Part shown: positions 1 through 7,601 of the stretch, in pieces | Layout of the letters: each line of letters starts with the position of its first letter | Numbering within the stretch: position 1 is the first letter of the stretch | Assembly: GCA_022820625.1 (NCBI GenBank) | Contig: JAJEFE010000060.1 | Span: 1 to 41,648, forward strand | From: Gammaproteobacteria bacterium | GTDB taxonomy: Bacteria; Pseudomonadota; Gammaproteobacteria; Steroidobacterales; Rariloculaceae | Length of the DNA: 41,648 nt | Direction: 5' to 3' | Translations under genes and position numbers: made by a program | The notes under the pieces: model-generated | The model's input: the letters and a program-made list of their open reading frames with translations, nothing else | Database searches by the model: none | What the model was told of the DNA's origin: nothing

Positions 1-78
1 CTCCGGCAACCAGTCCCTCATATCGGACGGCAGCAACAAACCCTGATCCGGATGATAGGGACGAAACGTCGTCGGCAT
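1..78 (-). CDS. IS1182-like transposase, N-terminal fragment (runs off left edge)
   Basis: Read on the minus strand, an ATG at 78 opens 26 codons to the window edge. The peptide begins MPTTFRPYHPDQGLLLPSD and continues with MRDWLPE. This is the characteristic N-terminus of IS1182-type (IS4/IS5-related DDE) transposases, with the FRPY-PDQ-LLP and DWLPE elements. A purine-rich GGGAG stretch sits a few bases upstream of the ATG. The catalytic DDE core lies outside the window, so activity cannot be judged. The gene faces away from the truncated tolC-like gene to its right. Family assignment rests on the N-terminal motif only. Confidence 0.82.
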   Translation of the reverse strand, partial: MPTTFRPYHPDQGLLLPSDMRDWLPE

Positions 79-136
79 CGCAATCTCCCACAAACTGCGA
101 CACAATTATCTCATTAATTTCCTACGGCGCAGCCTC
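1..136 (-). mobile_element. End of an IS1182-like insertion sequence
   Basis: The transposase start is followed on its upstream side by about 50 AT-richer bases (79 to about 130) unlike the flanking GC-rich coding DNA. These should hold the element's terminal inverted repeat and promoter. The tolC-like reading frame becomes recognisable at about 131-140, so the junction lies in or just before that stretch. A CTAG at 137-140 could be part of the target site, but the other end of the element is outside the window and no target duplication can be confirmed. Confidence 0.6.
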
Positions 137-472
137 CTAGCACTGGCCGAAGCCCGGCTGGACGAAGCCGCCGCCGCGTACGGGCGCGCCGTGGTGACCG
201 CGGTCAACGAGGTCGAGGCCGCCCTGACCGGATGGGACGGCAGCCGCCGCCGCCACGCCCTGATCGCCTCGCTGGCGGAAGAGGCCCGCACCGAGGCCGT
301 TCTGCAGGAGCGGCGCTACGTCGCCGGAGTCACGGACTACACCAACTACCTCGTGGCATCCCGGACCCTGGTCAGCGCCAACTCGGCGCTGGCGACGGCG
401 GAACGCGATCTCGGCCTGGCCCGCCTGGCGCTGCACCGCGCCCTGGGCGGCGCGTGGACGGCAGAGGAGTAA
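131..472 (+). pseudogene. TolC/NodT-family outer-membrane efflux protein, 3' remnant cut by IS
   Basis: About 113 codons ending at TAA 470-472 encode the C-terminal helical part of an outer-membrane factor. The pattern is an ALAEARLDEAAAAY-type helix, then a TAVNEVEAAL-type segment, a YVAGVTDYTNYL turn typical of the second OEP repeat, and a final LARLALHRALGG helix. Full OEP proteins have about 450-500 residues, so roughly three quarters is missing on the left, where the IS1182-like element abuts. The stop is 4 bp before the RND adaptor gene, so it was the first gene of a tripartite efflux operon. The missing part may lie beyond the element, outside the window. Confidence 0.8.
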
Positions 473-476
473 GACC

Positions 477-1712
477 GTGCGAAGGATCAGAAGCTTGCTG
501 ATTGCGGTCGGAATCGTCGCTGGCGCCGTGGCGCTGGCTGCCTTTCTGATATCGCTGGCACCGGAGCCGGAACGCCTGGAGCCCCCATCCCAGCTTCCGT
601 TCGTGACGACCGCCACGGTCACTGCGGACTCAGGGCCGATTCCGGTCTTCGGCGCCGGCACGGTCCGCCCCAGCGCGGAGGTCGATATCGCCCCGCAGGT
701 CGGCGGACGGGTCGTGTGGGTGGATCCCGCCTTCCGGAGCGGCGGGCGGTTCGACGCCGGCCAGACCCTGTTCCGGATCGAGGAAGAAGACTACGTTTAC
801 CGCCTCAGGGAAGCCGAAGCCACGCTGGCCGACCGCCAGGTGGCATATCTGGAGGCCCAGGAGGAAGCGGCGATTGCCCGGGCCGAATACCAGCGCTATG
901 CGGAGCAGCAGCCGGCTTCGGCCGCACTGTCCGAGGCCAGTCCGCTCGCATTGCGCGAGCCCCAGCTCAACGCGGCGCAGGCGGCGCTCGACCGCGACGA
1001 AGCACGGGTCGCGCAGGCCACCCTGGCTGTCGCGCGAACCCGGGTCAACGCGCCCTTCAGCGGCTACGTCCGCGACGAGTCGGTGGACGTGGGCCAGTTC
1101 GTGGCGCCCGGCCAGCCGGTCGGGCGCCTTTTCGCGGCGGATGCGGTGGAAGTGGTCGTGCCCCTGTCGGATGCCAACGCGGCCCTGATCCCCGCCCTGT
1201 GGACGCGTCAGGCCGGCGAGGGCAACGGAGGCGGCGATGATGGAGAGGGACGCATAGCGGCCCGCGTAATAGCCGAGTACGGCGATACCCGCTACGCCTG
1301 GACCGGTTATGTGGACCGGGCCGAGGCGTCGCTCGACGAGCAGACCCGGACCATTGACGTAATCGTGCAGGTTCCGGATCCGTTCGCGGCAGGCGTCCCG
1401 GTGGGCGCGGCCACGGCGCTTGACGGCGCCCCGCCGCTGCTGGTGGGCAAGTTCGTGGATGTCGAGATCGAGGGGCTGGCGCCGCAGAGCTATTTTCGGG
1501 TAAGGCGCGCCGCATTGCGGCCCGGAAACGAGGTCTGGGCAGTGGACGGTAACGGAGCCGTGACCATCGTTCCTGTGCGTACGCTGCAGCGCGGTGACGA
1601 TGAAGTCTATGTGACGGGCACCCTGGAAGACGGCCAGGTGGTGATCACCGGAGGCGTTCAGTTCGCCTCCGACGGCATGCGGGTGCGCACCGGGGCAGCC
1701 CCGGGCCCATGA
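477..1712 (+). CDS. RND efflux periplasmic adaptor subunit (membrane fusion protein)
   Basis: This 411-residue protein starts at GTG 477, 4 bp after the tolC-like remnant, and has an N-terminal membrane anchor (about residues 5-27, rich in A, L, I and V). It follows the HlyD/AcrA layout: a first beta-barrel and lipoyl half (IAPQVGGRVVWVDP, about 70-85), an alpha-helical hairpin with an LREAEATLADRQ-type coiled coil, the second lipoyl half (VNAPFSGYVRDESVDVGQFV, about 190-210), then beta-barrel and membrane-proximal domains. Its role is to link the inner-membrane pump to the outer-membrane channel. The stop overlaps the pump start by 4 nt (ATGA), indicating translational coupling. Substrate is unknown. 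Confidence 0.9.
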   Translation: MRRIRSLLIAVGIVAGAVALAAFLISLAPEPERLEPPSQLPFVTTATVTADSGPIPVFGAGTVRPSAEVDIAPQVGGRVVWVDPAFRSGGRFDAGQTLFRIEEEDYVYRLREAEATLADRQVAYLEAQEEAAIARAEYQRYAEQQPASAALSEASPLALREPQLNAAQAALDRDEARVAQATLAVARTRVNAPFSGYVRDESVDVGQFVAPGQPVGRLFAADAVEVVVPLSDANAALIPALWTRQAGEGNGGGDDGEGRIAARVIAEYGDTRYAWTGYVDRAEASLDEQTRTIDVIVQVPDPFAAGVPVGAATALDGAPPLLVGKFVDVEIEGLAPQSYFRVRRAALRPGNEVWAVDGNGAVTIVPVRTLQRGDDEVYVTGTLEDGQVVITGGVQFASDGMRVRTGAAPGP

Positions 1713-4700
1713 GCCCGAACGACGACTATTCCGGCGAGCCTGGCGGGCCGATCGCCTACATGGCGGGCAACGGGGTTGCCGCCAATCTGTTCATGTTCGC
1801 CATATTGGCCTCGGGTCTGATTGCGCTGTCGGGCCTTGAGCGGGAATCGTGGCCGGTCCTGGCGTTCAACCATATCGAAGTGTCCGTGGCCTATCCCGGC
1901 GCCACGCCGGACGAGGTGGAGGAGTCGATCGTCGTCAAGATCGAGGAGCAGGTCAGCTCGCTCGACGGCGTCCTGGCTGTCAAGTCCGTGGCGGCCCCGG
2001 GGATCGCGTCAGTCAGAATCGAGGTGCAATCGGGTACCGACATACCCCTGGCGATCGACGAGATAGAATCGGCGGTCGCCCGCATCCAGTCATTTCCCGC
2101 CGGTGCCGAACGCCCCGAAATCACGGAAATGACCAGCCGGCAGAGCATCATCCGCCTGGTCGTATATGGAGACATTCCGGAACGTTCGCTGAAGGAACTG
2201 GCCTACCAGATTGAAGATGAACTCGCTTCGCTTCCAACGGTCTCCCTGGTCGAGACCAGCGGCGTGCGGAACTACGAAATCTCCATCGAAGTACCGCTGA
2301 ACCGCCTGCGCGCACTGGGGCTTACCCTGGACGACATCGCGGCCGCGGTCGGGCGCAGTTCGCTCGACCTGTCCGCCGGCAGTATCGATACGCCGAATTC
2401 CCAGGTGCGGATTCGTACCCTCGGGCAACGCTACGATCAGCAGGACTTCGAGGACATCGTGGTGCTCGCACGCAGCGATGGCACCGTCGTGCGCCTGGGC
2501 GATATCGCCACGGTGCGGGACGATTTCCAGGATGTCGATCTGATCGTACGCCACGAGGACAAGCCGGCCGCATTCGTGGAAGTCTCCAGGGTGGAAGGCG
2601 AACACGTGATGGACGTCGCCACGGCAGTGCACGAGCATGTCGCGAATGTCATCGCCCCGTCGCTTCCAGAGGGCGTGGAAGTGGACATTCTGAACGACGA
2701 ATCCCAGGTCTACTCGGAGCGCGCCAATCTGCTCCTGAAGAACGGCGGCCTGGGCCTGTTGCTCGTGCTGGTTTCGCTGGCGCTGTTTCTGGAGATTCGG
2801 CTCGCGGTGTGGGTCGTCGTTGGACTTGTCACTTCGTTCGTCGGCACCCTGGCGGTCATGCTGCTGCTGGATGTCGCGATCAACACGATTTCCCTGTTCG
2901 TGTTCGTACTCGCCATCGGTATCATCGTCGACGACGCCATCGTCGTGGCCGAGCACATCCATCTCGAACGCGACCGGGGCACGCCGGGCGTTGTGGCCGC
3001 GATTCGCGGCGCGCGGCGGATCAGGGTTCCGTTGACATTCGCCGTTCTGACTTCGGTCGTGGCTTTCACGCCGGTATTCTTCATTCCCGGGGGCATCGGT
3101 CAGGTCTGGCAGGCGTTGCCGATCATGATCATCGCCATGTTGATGATTTCCCTGTTCGAATCGCTGTTGATCCTGCCCAATCACCTCTCGCATCTGCACG
3201 GCCCGGAATGGGTACCGGCCAATCCAGTTGACAGGTTCTTCGCGCGCACGCAGGGCTTCGTCGACCGTCAGTTGGAAAGGTTTCTGGCCGGCCCCCTGGA
3301 TCGGGCGCTGCGGTTTGCGACCGGCCAGCCCGCGATAACGATCGCCGGCGCCATCGGCCTGCTGATACTCAGCGTCTCCCTGTTGCCGGCGGGTATCGTC
3401 ACGTCCAGTTTCGCTGATGTCGTGGAGGGCGACTTCGTCACGGCCAGCCTGGAGATGCCGGACGGCACGACCGCGCAGAGAACCTACGAGGTGGCAAGGG
3501 AACTGGAAGCGACCGGACATCGGGTGATCGAGCGTTTCGCAAGCCAGCAGCCGGACGATGCGGCGCCCCTTCTGTCCGGAGTGACCCTGACGGTTGGCCG
3601 GGGGCCGCGTGTCGAGGGCGGGGGACTCATTCCGGTACCCACCCTGAACCCCGAAGCCAACGTGGCTGCCGTTGAGTTCAAACTCGTGAGCGCCCAGCAG
3701 CGGCAGATTTCCACCACGGAGATCGTGCAGGCGTGGCGGAACGAGGTGGGCGTTCTGCCCTATGTGCGCGGCATCACCTTCAGCGGCGAGGTCATCGACC
3801 TGGGAAATGCCGTCGAGGTTGTCCTGTCGCACTCCGACCCGGAACGTCTTGCCGGTATTGCAAGTTCGCTGGTCGATAACCTCCGGGGAATCGCGGGGGT
3901 GTTCGATGTGCGCTCGGATCACACGCCGGGGATCGACGAAATCCAGCTCGAGTTGCGGCGCGAGGCGCGGACGCTGGGACTCACCGAGCAAACACTGGCC
4001 TTGCAGGCGCGCGCCGCAATCTTCGGCACGGAAGTCGAACGAGTGCAGAGAGGCCGGGACGAGGTGCGGGTATTCGTTCGTTTACCCGCCGACGAGCGCA
4101 ATTCCATTACCGATGTCGAAGGGTATCTGATCCGAACCCCAGAGGGCGCTGAAGTCCCGCTGAGCCAGGTTGCGTCGCTGAATTCGGACATATCGCCTCC
4201 GGCCATCCGCCGCATTGATGGTCAGCGTGTCGTCACCGTGACCGCGGATGTGGATCGGACGGTCATTACCGGCGGGGAAGCCAATGCCGTTCTGGTCGAT
4301 TCGATCCTTCCCGAACTAACCGCCGAGAACCCCGAACTGAGTTACACGTTCGGTGGCGAACAGCAGCAGCAACTCGATTCCCTGGGGTCGCTCTATCGCG
4401 GATTTGCGATCGCGATGCTCATGATTTTCGCCCTGCTGGCGATTCCGCTTCGGTCCTATACCAAACCGTTCATCGTCATGGCGGTGATACCGTTCGGAAT
4501 CGTAGGCGTGATACTGGGCCATCTGATACTGGGGATTCCGTTCACCACGACGGCCATACTGGGCATCCTGGGACTCAGCGGTGTCGTAGTGAACGATTCG
4601 CTGGTCATGATCGACTTCATCGATCAGCGGCTTCGAGAGGGCGCGCCGACGCGCACGGCGATCATCGAGGGCGCCAAGGGCCGCTTCAGGCCGATCATGC

Positions 4701-4912
4701 TGACCTCCGTGACCACCTTCCTAGGATTCACGCCCCTGATTCTCGAGCGGGCCATACAGGCGCAGTTCCTGCGCCCCTTTGCCGCATCTCTCGGTTTCGG
4801 CATCGTGATTACGACGGCCATACTGATGATGGTCGTACCCGCGCTGTATACGATCCGTTCGAGCGTCATGTCCCGAGCCGAAACGGCAGGAACTTTCCTG
4901 ACAGGACGCTAA
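1709..4912 (+). CDS. RND family efflux pump permease (AcrB/MexB-like)
   Basis: The 1067-residue product matches the usual RND pump length. It has a first transmembrane helix near the N-terminus, a large periplasmic loop, a central membrane block (about residues 340-480), a second periplasmic loop and a terminal helix block. The proton-relay aspartates lie in TM4 as an Asp-Asp pair at residues 408-409 (IGIIVDDAIVV), the position seen in AcrB. The second half carries the matching GLSGVVVNDSLVMIDF segment. The pump exports drugs, lipids or metals by proton antiport as a trimer with the preceding adaptor. The start overlaps the adaptor stop (ATGA). Its outer-membrane partner gene in the operon is broken. 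The substrate cannot be told from sequence. Confidence 0.92.
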   Translation: MSPNDDYSGEPGGPIAYMAGNGVAANLFMFAILASGLIALSGLERESWPVLAFNHIEVSVAYPGATPDEVEESIVVKIEEQVSSLDGVLAVKSVAAPGIASVRIEVQSGTDIPLAIDEIESAVARIQSFPAGAERPEITEMTSRQSIIRLVVYGDIPERSLKELAYQIEDELASLPTVSLVETSGVRNYEISIEVPLNRLRALGLTLDDIAAAVGRSSLDLSAGSIDTPNSQVRIRTLGQRYDQQDFEDIVVLARSDGTVVRLGDIATVRDDFQDVDLIVRHEDKPAAFVEVSRVEGEHVMDVATAVHEHVANVIAPSLPEGVEVDILNDESQVYSERANLLLKNGGLGLLLVLVSLALFLEIRLAVWVVVGLVTSFVGTLAVMLLLDVAINTISLFVFVLAIGIIVDDAIVVAEHIHLERDRGTPGVVAAIRGARRIRVPLTFAVLTSVVAFTPVFFIPGGIGQVWQALPIMIIAMLMISLFESLLILPNHLSHLHGPEWVPANPVDRFFARTQGFVDRQLERFLAGPLDRALRFATGQPAITIAGAIGLLILSVSLLPAGIVTSSFADVVEGDFVTASLEMPDGTTAQRTYEVARELEATGHRVIERFASQQPDDAAPLLSGVTLTVGRGPRVEGGGLIPVPTLNPEANVAAVEFKLVSAQQRQISTTEIVQAWRNEVGVLPYVRGITFSGEVIDLGNAVEVVLSHSDPERLAGIASSLVDNLRGIAGVFDVRSDHTPGIDEIQLELRREARTLGLTEQTLALQARAAIFGTEVERVQRGRDEVRVFVRLPADERNSITDVEGYLIRTPEGAEVPLSQVASLNSDISPPAIRRIDGQRVVTVTADVDRTVITGGEANAVLVDSILPELTAENPELSYTFGGEQQQQLDSLGSLYRGFAIAMLMIFALLAIPLRSYTKPFIVMAVIPFGIVGVILGHLILGIPFTTTAILGILGLSGVVVNDSLVMIDFIDQRLREGAPTRTAIIEGAKGRFRPIMLTSVTTFLGFTPLILERAIQAQFLRPFAASLGFGIVITTAILMMVVPALYTIRSSVMSRAETAGTFLTGR

Positions 4913-4937
4913 GCGGCGCACCGCCGGGGAAAACGGG

Positions 4938-4953
4938 TTCGCGCGGGCGCGAA
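4938..4953. terminator. Candidate bidirectional hairpin terminator between convergent genes
   Basis: TTCGCGC-GG-GCGCGAA forms a perfect 7-bp inverted repeat (or a 6-bp stem with a 4-nt loop) in the 49-bp gap between the RND pump gene (+) and the GYD-domain gene (-). There is no strong T-run on either side, so Rho-independent function is only plausible from its position. Confidence 0.45.
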
Positions 4954-4961
4954 ATTCCGGG

Positions 4962-5282
4962 TCAGTCGCCGGGCTTGCGGTAGGGCACGCTCTTCCCGAT
5001 AGCGCCGTCGATCGTTTCCGGCTCCAGCAGCACCGTGCATGAAACCGTCAGGGCGCCGGCGGCGCTGACGAACATGGAGAACGCCACAGCCGCCTCTTCG
5101 CCGGGGAGATCGGCGATCAGCAGGAGGTCATCGTCACCGAAGGCGTAGTGGAAAGCTTCCAGCGTGCCGCCCAATCCCTCCACGGTCTGCCGGAGCGCCT
5201 CCCGGCGCCCGGTTCCCCCTTCCTTGATCAGGCCCGCAACGCCAGCCTGGGTGTAACTCGTTCGAAACAGATACTTGGCCAT
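4962..5282 (-). CDS. GYD domain-containing protein
   Basis: This 106-residue protein starts at ATG 5282, preceded by GGAGAG. A longer frame exists upstream, but the family consensus begins at MAKYLFRTSYTQAG. The pattern (aromatic-rich first strand, GGTGRREALR helix, LGGTLEAFHYAFGDDDLLLIADLP core) is that of the GYD family, which are small ferredoxin-fold proteins of about 95-105 residues with unknown biochemical function. It is a single gene, convergent to the efflux operon and divergent from the P450 gene. Nothing in the sequence gives a substrate. Confidence 0.8.
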   Translation of the reverse strand: MAKYLFRTSYTQAGVAGLIKEGGTGRREALRQTVEGLGGTLEAFHYAFGDDDLLLIADLPGEEAAVAFSMFVSAAGALTVSCTVLLEPETIDGAIGKSVPYRKPGD

Positions 5283-5318
5283 CGTCTCTCCGTCAGCGGT
5301 ACGCAAAGGCGCAATGAT

Positions 5319-5406
5319 GGGCACCCGCACCCTTGCGGTCAAGGCGGGCACCCGCGCCGGCAGCGCCGAGCCGATGGCCGGGCGCCCGCACGCCCGCGGT
5401 CAAGGC
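5319..5406. repeat. Imperfect direct repeat in the GYD/P450 intergenic region
   Basis: Two 27-bp copies at 5319-5345 and 5380-5406 agree at 23 of 27 positions. Both begin GGGC-CCCGCAC and end GCGGTCAAGGC. A third partial copy (GGGCACCCGC) starts at 5346, directly after the first. The array lies in the 258-bp divergent region 5283-5540, which also must hold the promoters of both flanking genes. It could be a regulator-binding array or a decayed tandem repeat. Confidence 0.55.
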
Positions 5407-5529
5407 GCCCGAGAGGCAAAATTAGACAAACTTATGGGGCGTGAAGGAAAATGGTAGTGGTGTAGACTGCCGGAACACGCTAGATTCAAACTTCCGGGTT
5501 GCCATCGCCTGGTGCGTGCCGGCATGAGC

Positions 5530-5533
5530 GGAG
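5530..5533 (+). promoter_or_regulatory. Ribosome binding site supporting the GTG start of the GPP34-P450 gene
   Basis: GGAG lies 7 nt before the GTG at 5541. It supports the long reading frame that includes the GPP34-like domain, rather than a later internal start that would give only a P450. Confidence 0.6.
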
Positions 5534-5540
5534 TTGAGTA

Positions 5541-7538
5541 GTGAGACTGTCCGAAGAAGTGATCCTCCTGCTGCTGAACGAAGAAAGCGGCTACATGGAG
5601 CATGTCGGAGGATGGAACATGGCCTGCGCCATGGCGGGTTCCGTCCTGGCCGACCTGGCGCTGGAGTTTCGCATCGACACGGACCTGGAATCCCTCACTT
5701 TGCTCGATTCCACACCGACCGGCGATGAATTGCTGGACCCGGTTCTGGCGCAAATAGCCGCTGCGCCGCCCGAGAATCAAACCGCCCAGTACTGGATTGA
5801 GAAAACGGCAGACCGGACCGAATGGGTGATTGAAACCGTGCTGAAACGGCTGGTGGAGAACAACATTCTGGACCATGACAGCGGCGGTTTCTGGTCGCTG
5901 AACCGCAACGTGTCGCGAACCGGAGTGTATCCCCCCACCGGCGGAGTCACGAGACAGGTGACAAAGTCGCGAATATTCAGTGCGCTCCTCGATGACGAAA
6001 TCCCGGACCCGCGCGACGTTCTCCTCGTCAGCCTCGTGGCTGCCTGCGACGCGTTTCGCCTGCTCCTTACGGAGGAAGAGTTCGAACATGCCCGCGACCG
6101 GATCAATCTGATCTGCAAGATGGATCTTGTCGGCCAGGCGATCGGCAACGCCATCGAAGAAAGCCGGACGCGACCGGCACGGATGTATGTTTCCCATTCG
6201 AAGCCGATTCCGAGGGTCAGGCTTTCGGGGCTGATCGGGAATCGCAATTTAAGGCGTGGCAACTTGTCCAGACTGTTTACGGACATGTACCTCGAATATG
6301 GACCGGTGTTCAGAATAAAACCTCCATTGATCGGCAGGGGCGTCGTTGTTCTCGCGGGCCCGGACACCAACGCCTGGATCAACCAGAACGGCCGCTATTT
6401 TTTCCGGACCCGGGACCATATGGCGGATATCGAAAAACTGTACGGCGCCTCGCGCACCATGCCCGGCATGGACGGCGCGGAGCACTTCAGGATGCGCAGG
6501 TCGCTGCGGGGGAGCTATTCGCGCAAGCTGCTCGAAGCGCGGCTGGACGAACTATACAGGCTTTGCCGCACATCCTTGCAGGAATGGCGGACAGGGGATG
6601 TCATTCCCGCCGCGGCGGCCTGCCAGAAACACATCAGTCTGCAGATCTCGAACATTCTGATTGGAGTCGACACGACGGACTACCTCGGCGAACTGCTCAA
6701 GTACCAGCACCGCTCGCTGGTGACGCACGTTCAGAGGGCGCTGCCGAAGTTCCTGATGCACACCCCCTCGATGAGGAAAAAACGTCGTTATATCACCAAA
6801 GTCATCGAGTCGATTTACGAAGTGCACACGCCGGCGCAAAGAAGGAACAAACCGCGCGACGTGGTCGATTACCTGATGGATCTGCACGCCGCCGACCCCC
6901 AGTTCCTGCCCGAAACGGACATGAGATTCCCGTTCGTCGCGGCATTGATCGCGAGCATCTACATGGGCAGCGGGTTGAGCTTCGCGCTCTATTGCATGGC
7001 CACGCACCCCGATATCTACCGCCGGGTTCAAGAGCAGGCCGATGCCCTGTTTACCAATGGCGATCCGGGTGCGGGCGATCTGACAGCATCCGCGATCGAC
7101 GTTGCGAATCGGGTCTATCTGGAATCGCAGAGATTGTATCCGGTGATCCCGATGCAACTCCGCACCGTCATGAATCACTGCATACTGCATGGATTCGACA
7201 TTCCCAAAGACACCCGCGTCGTGTTCGGTCATACCGCCGCGCACCACCTCGAGGAATGCTTCAGCGATCCGGCCAGATTCGATATCGAGCGATTTTCGCC
7301 ACCAAGGGAGGAACACAAGAACAACGGTGCGTACGTGCCATTCGGACTTGGCACTCATCGATGCCTGGGCTCAAGGCTGGTGGAGTTGCAGATGGCGGTC
7401 AACCTGATGCTGATCACCCACTACTTCAACATCAGCGTCGTTCCATCGGATTACGAAATCGCGTTCAATCCATTCCCCACGAGCGCGCCCAACAAGAAAC
7501 TGAAGTTTCGAATTGACGAACGCCGCAACGCCTTCTGA
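5541..7538 (+). CDS. GPP34 (GOLPH3-like) domain fused to cytochrome P450
   Basis: This 665-residue protein has two parts. Residues 1 to about 210 resemble the GPP34/GOLPH3 fold: an opening LSEEVILLLLNEESGYM, then an MAGSVLADLALEFRI helix and a VIETVLKRLVENNIL segment. In eukaryotes that fold binds phosphoinositide membranes. Residues about 215-660 are a cytochrome P450 with the K-helix ExxR (Glu528-Arg531) and the heme-thiolate motif FGLGTHRCLG with ligand Cys608. The I-helix (about 467-484) reads ASIYMGSGLSF and lacks the usual acid/Thr pair needed for conventional O2 activation. No N-terminal membrane helix is seen, so the GPP34 domain may provide membrane contact. The next gene, 63 bp on, is an SMT-like methyltransferase, which suggests a sterol or related lipid substrate. 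The P450 subfamily is not recognised. Confidence 0.85.
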   Translation: MRLSEEVILLLLNEESGYMEHVGGWNMACAMAGSVLADLALEFRIDTDLESLTLLDSTPTGDELLDPVLAQIAAAPPENQTAQYWIEKTADRTEWVIETVLKRLVENNILDHDSGGFWSLNRNVSRTGVYPPTGGVTRQVTKSRIFSALLDDEIPDPRDVLLVSLVAACDAFRLLLTEEEFEHARDRINLICKMDLVGQAIGNAIEESRTRPARMYVSHSKPIPRVRLSGLIGNRNLRRGNLSRLFTDMYLEYGPVFRIKPPLIGRGVVVLAGPDTNAWINQNGRYFFRTRDHMADIEKLYGASRTMPGMDGAEHFRMRRSLRGSYSRKLLEARLDELYRLCRTSLQEWRTGDVIPAAAACQKHISLQISNILIGVDTTDYLGELLKYQHRSLVTHVQRALPKFLMHTPSMRKKRRYITKVIESIYEVHTPAQRRNKPRDVVDYLMDLHAADPQFLPETDMRFPFVAALIASIYMGSGLSFALYCMATHPDIYRRVQEQADALFTNGDPGAGDLTASAIDVANRVYLESQRLYPVIPMQLRTVMNHCILHGFDIPKDTRVVFGHTAAHHLEECFSDPARFDIERFSPPREEHKNNGAYVPFGLGTHRCLGSRLVELQMAVNLMLITHYFNISVVPSDYEIAFNPFPTSAPNKKLKFRIDERRNAF

Positions 7539-7601
7539 CGCGCCTCGCGGACGCGTTGCCGCAGCCCAGCGGCGACCCGCCGACGCCCTGACCGAATTCA
7601 G

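Noticed and set aside
2090..3991. 633-residue open frame antisense to the RND pump gene
   Set aside because: Its composition is rich in Arg, His, Asp and Gln, as expected from the complement of a GC-rich gene, with no domain. The sense frame is a clear RND pump.
5541..7538. Calling the P450 domain CYP51 (sterol 14-demethylase)
   Set aside because: The SMT neighbour makes this tempting, but the CYP51 substrate-site signature and I-helix AGxxTSS-like segment are not seen. Only the general P450 family is supported.
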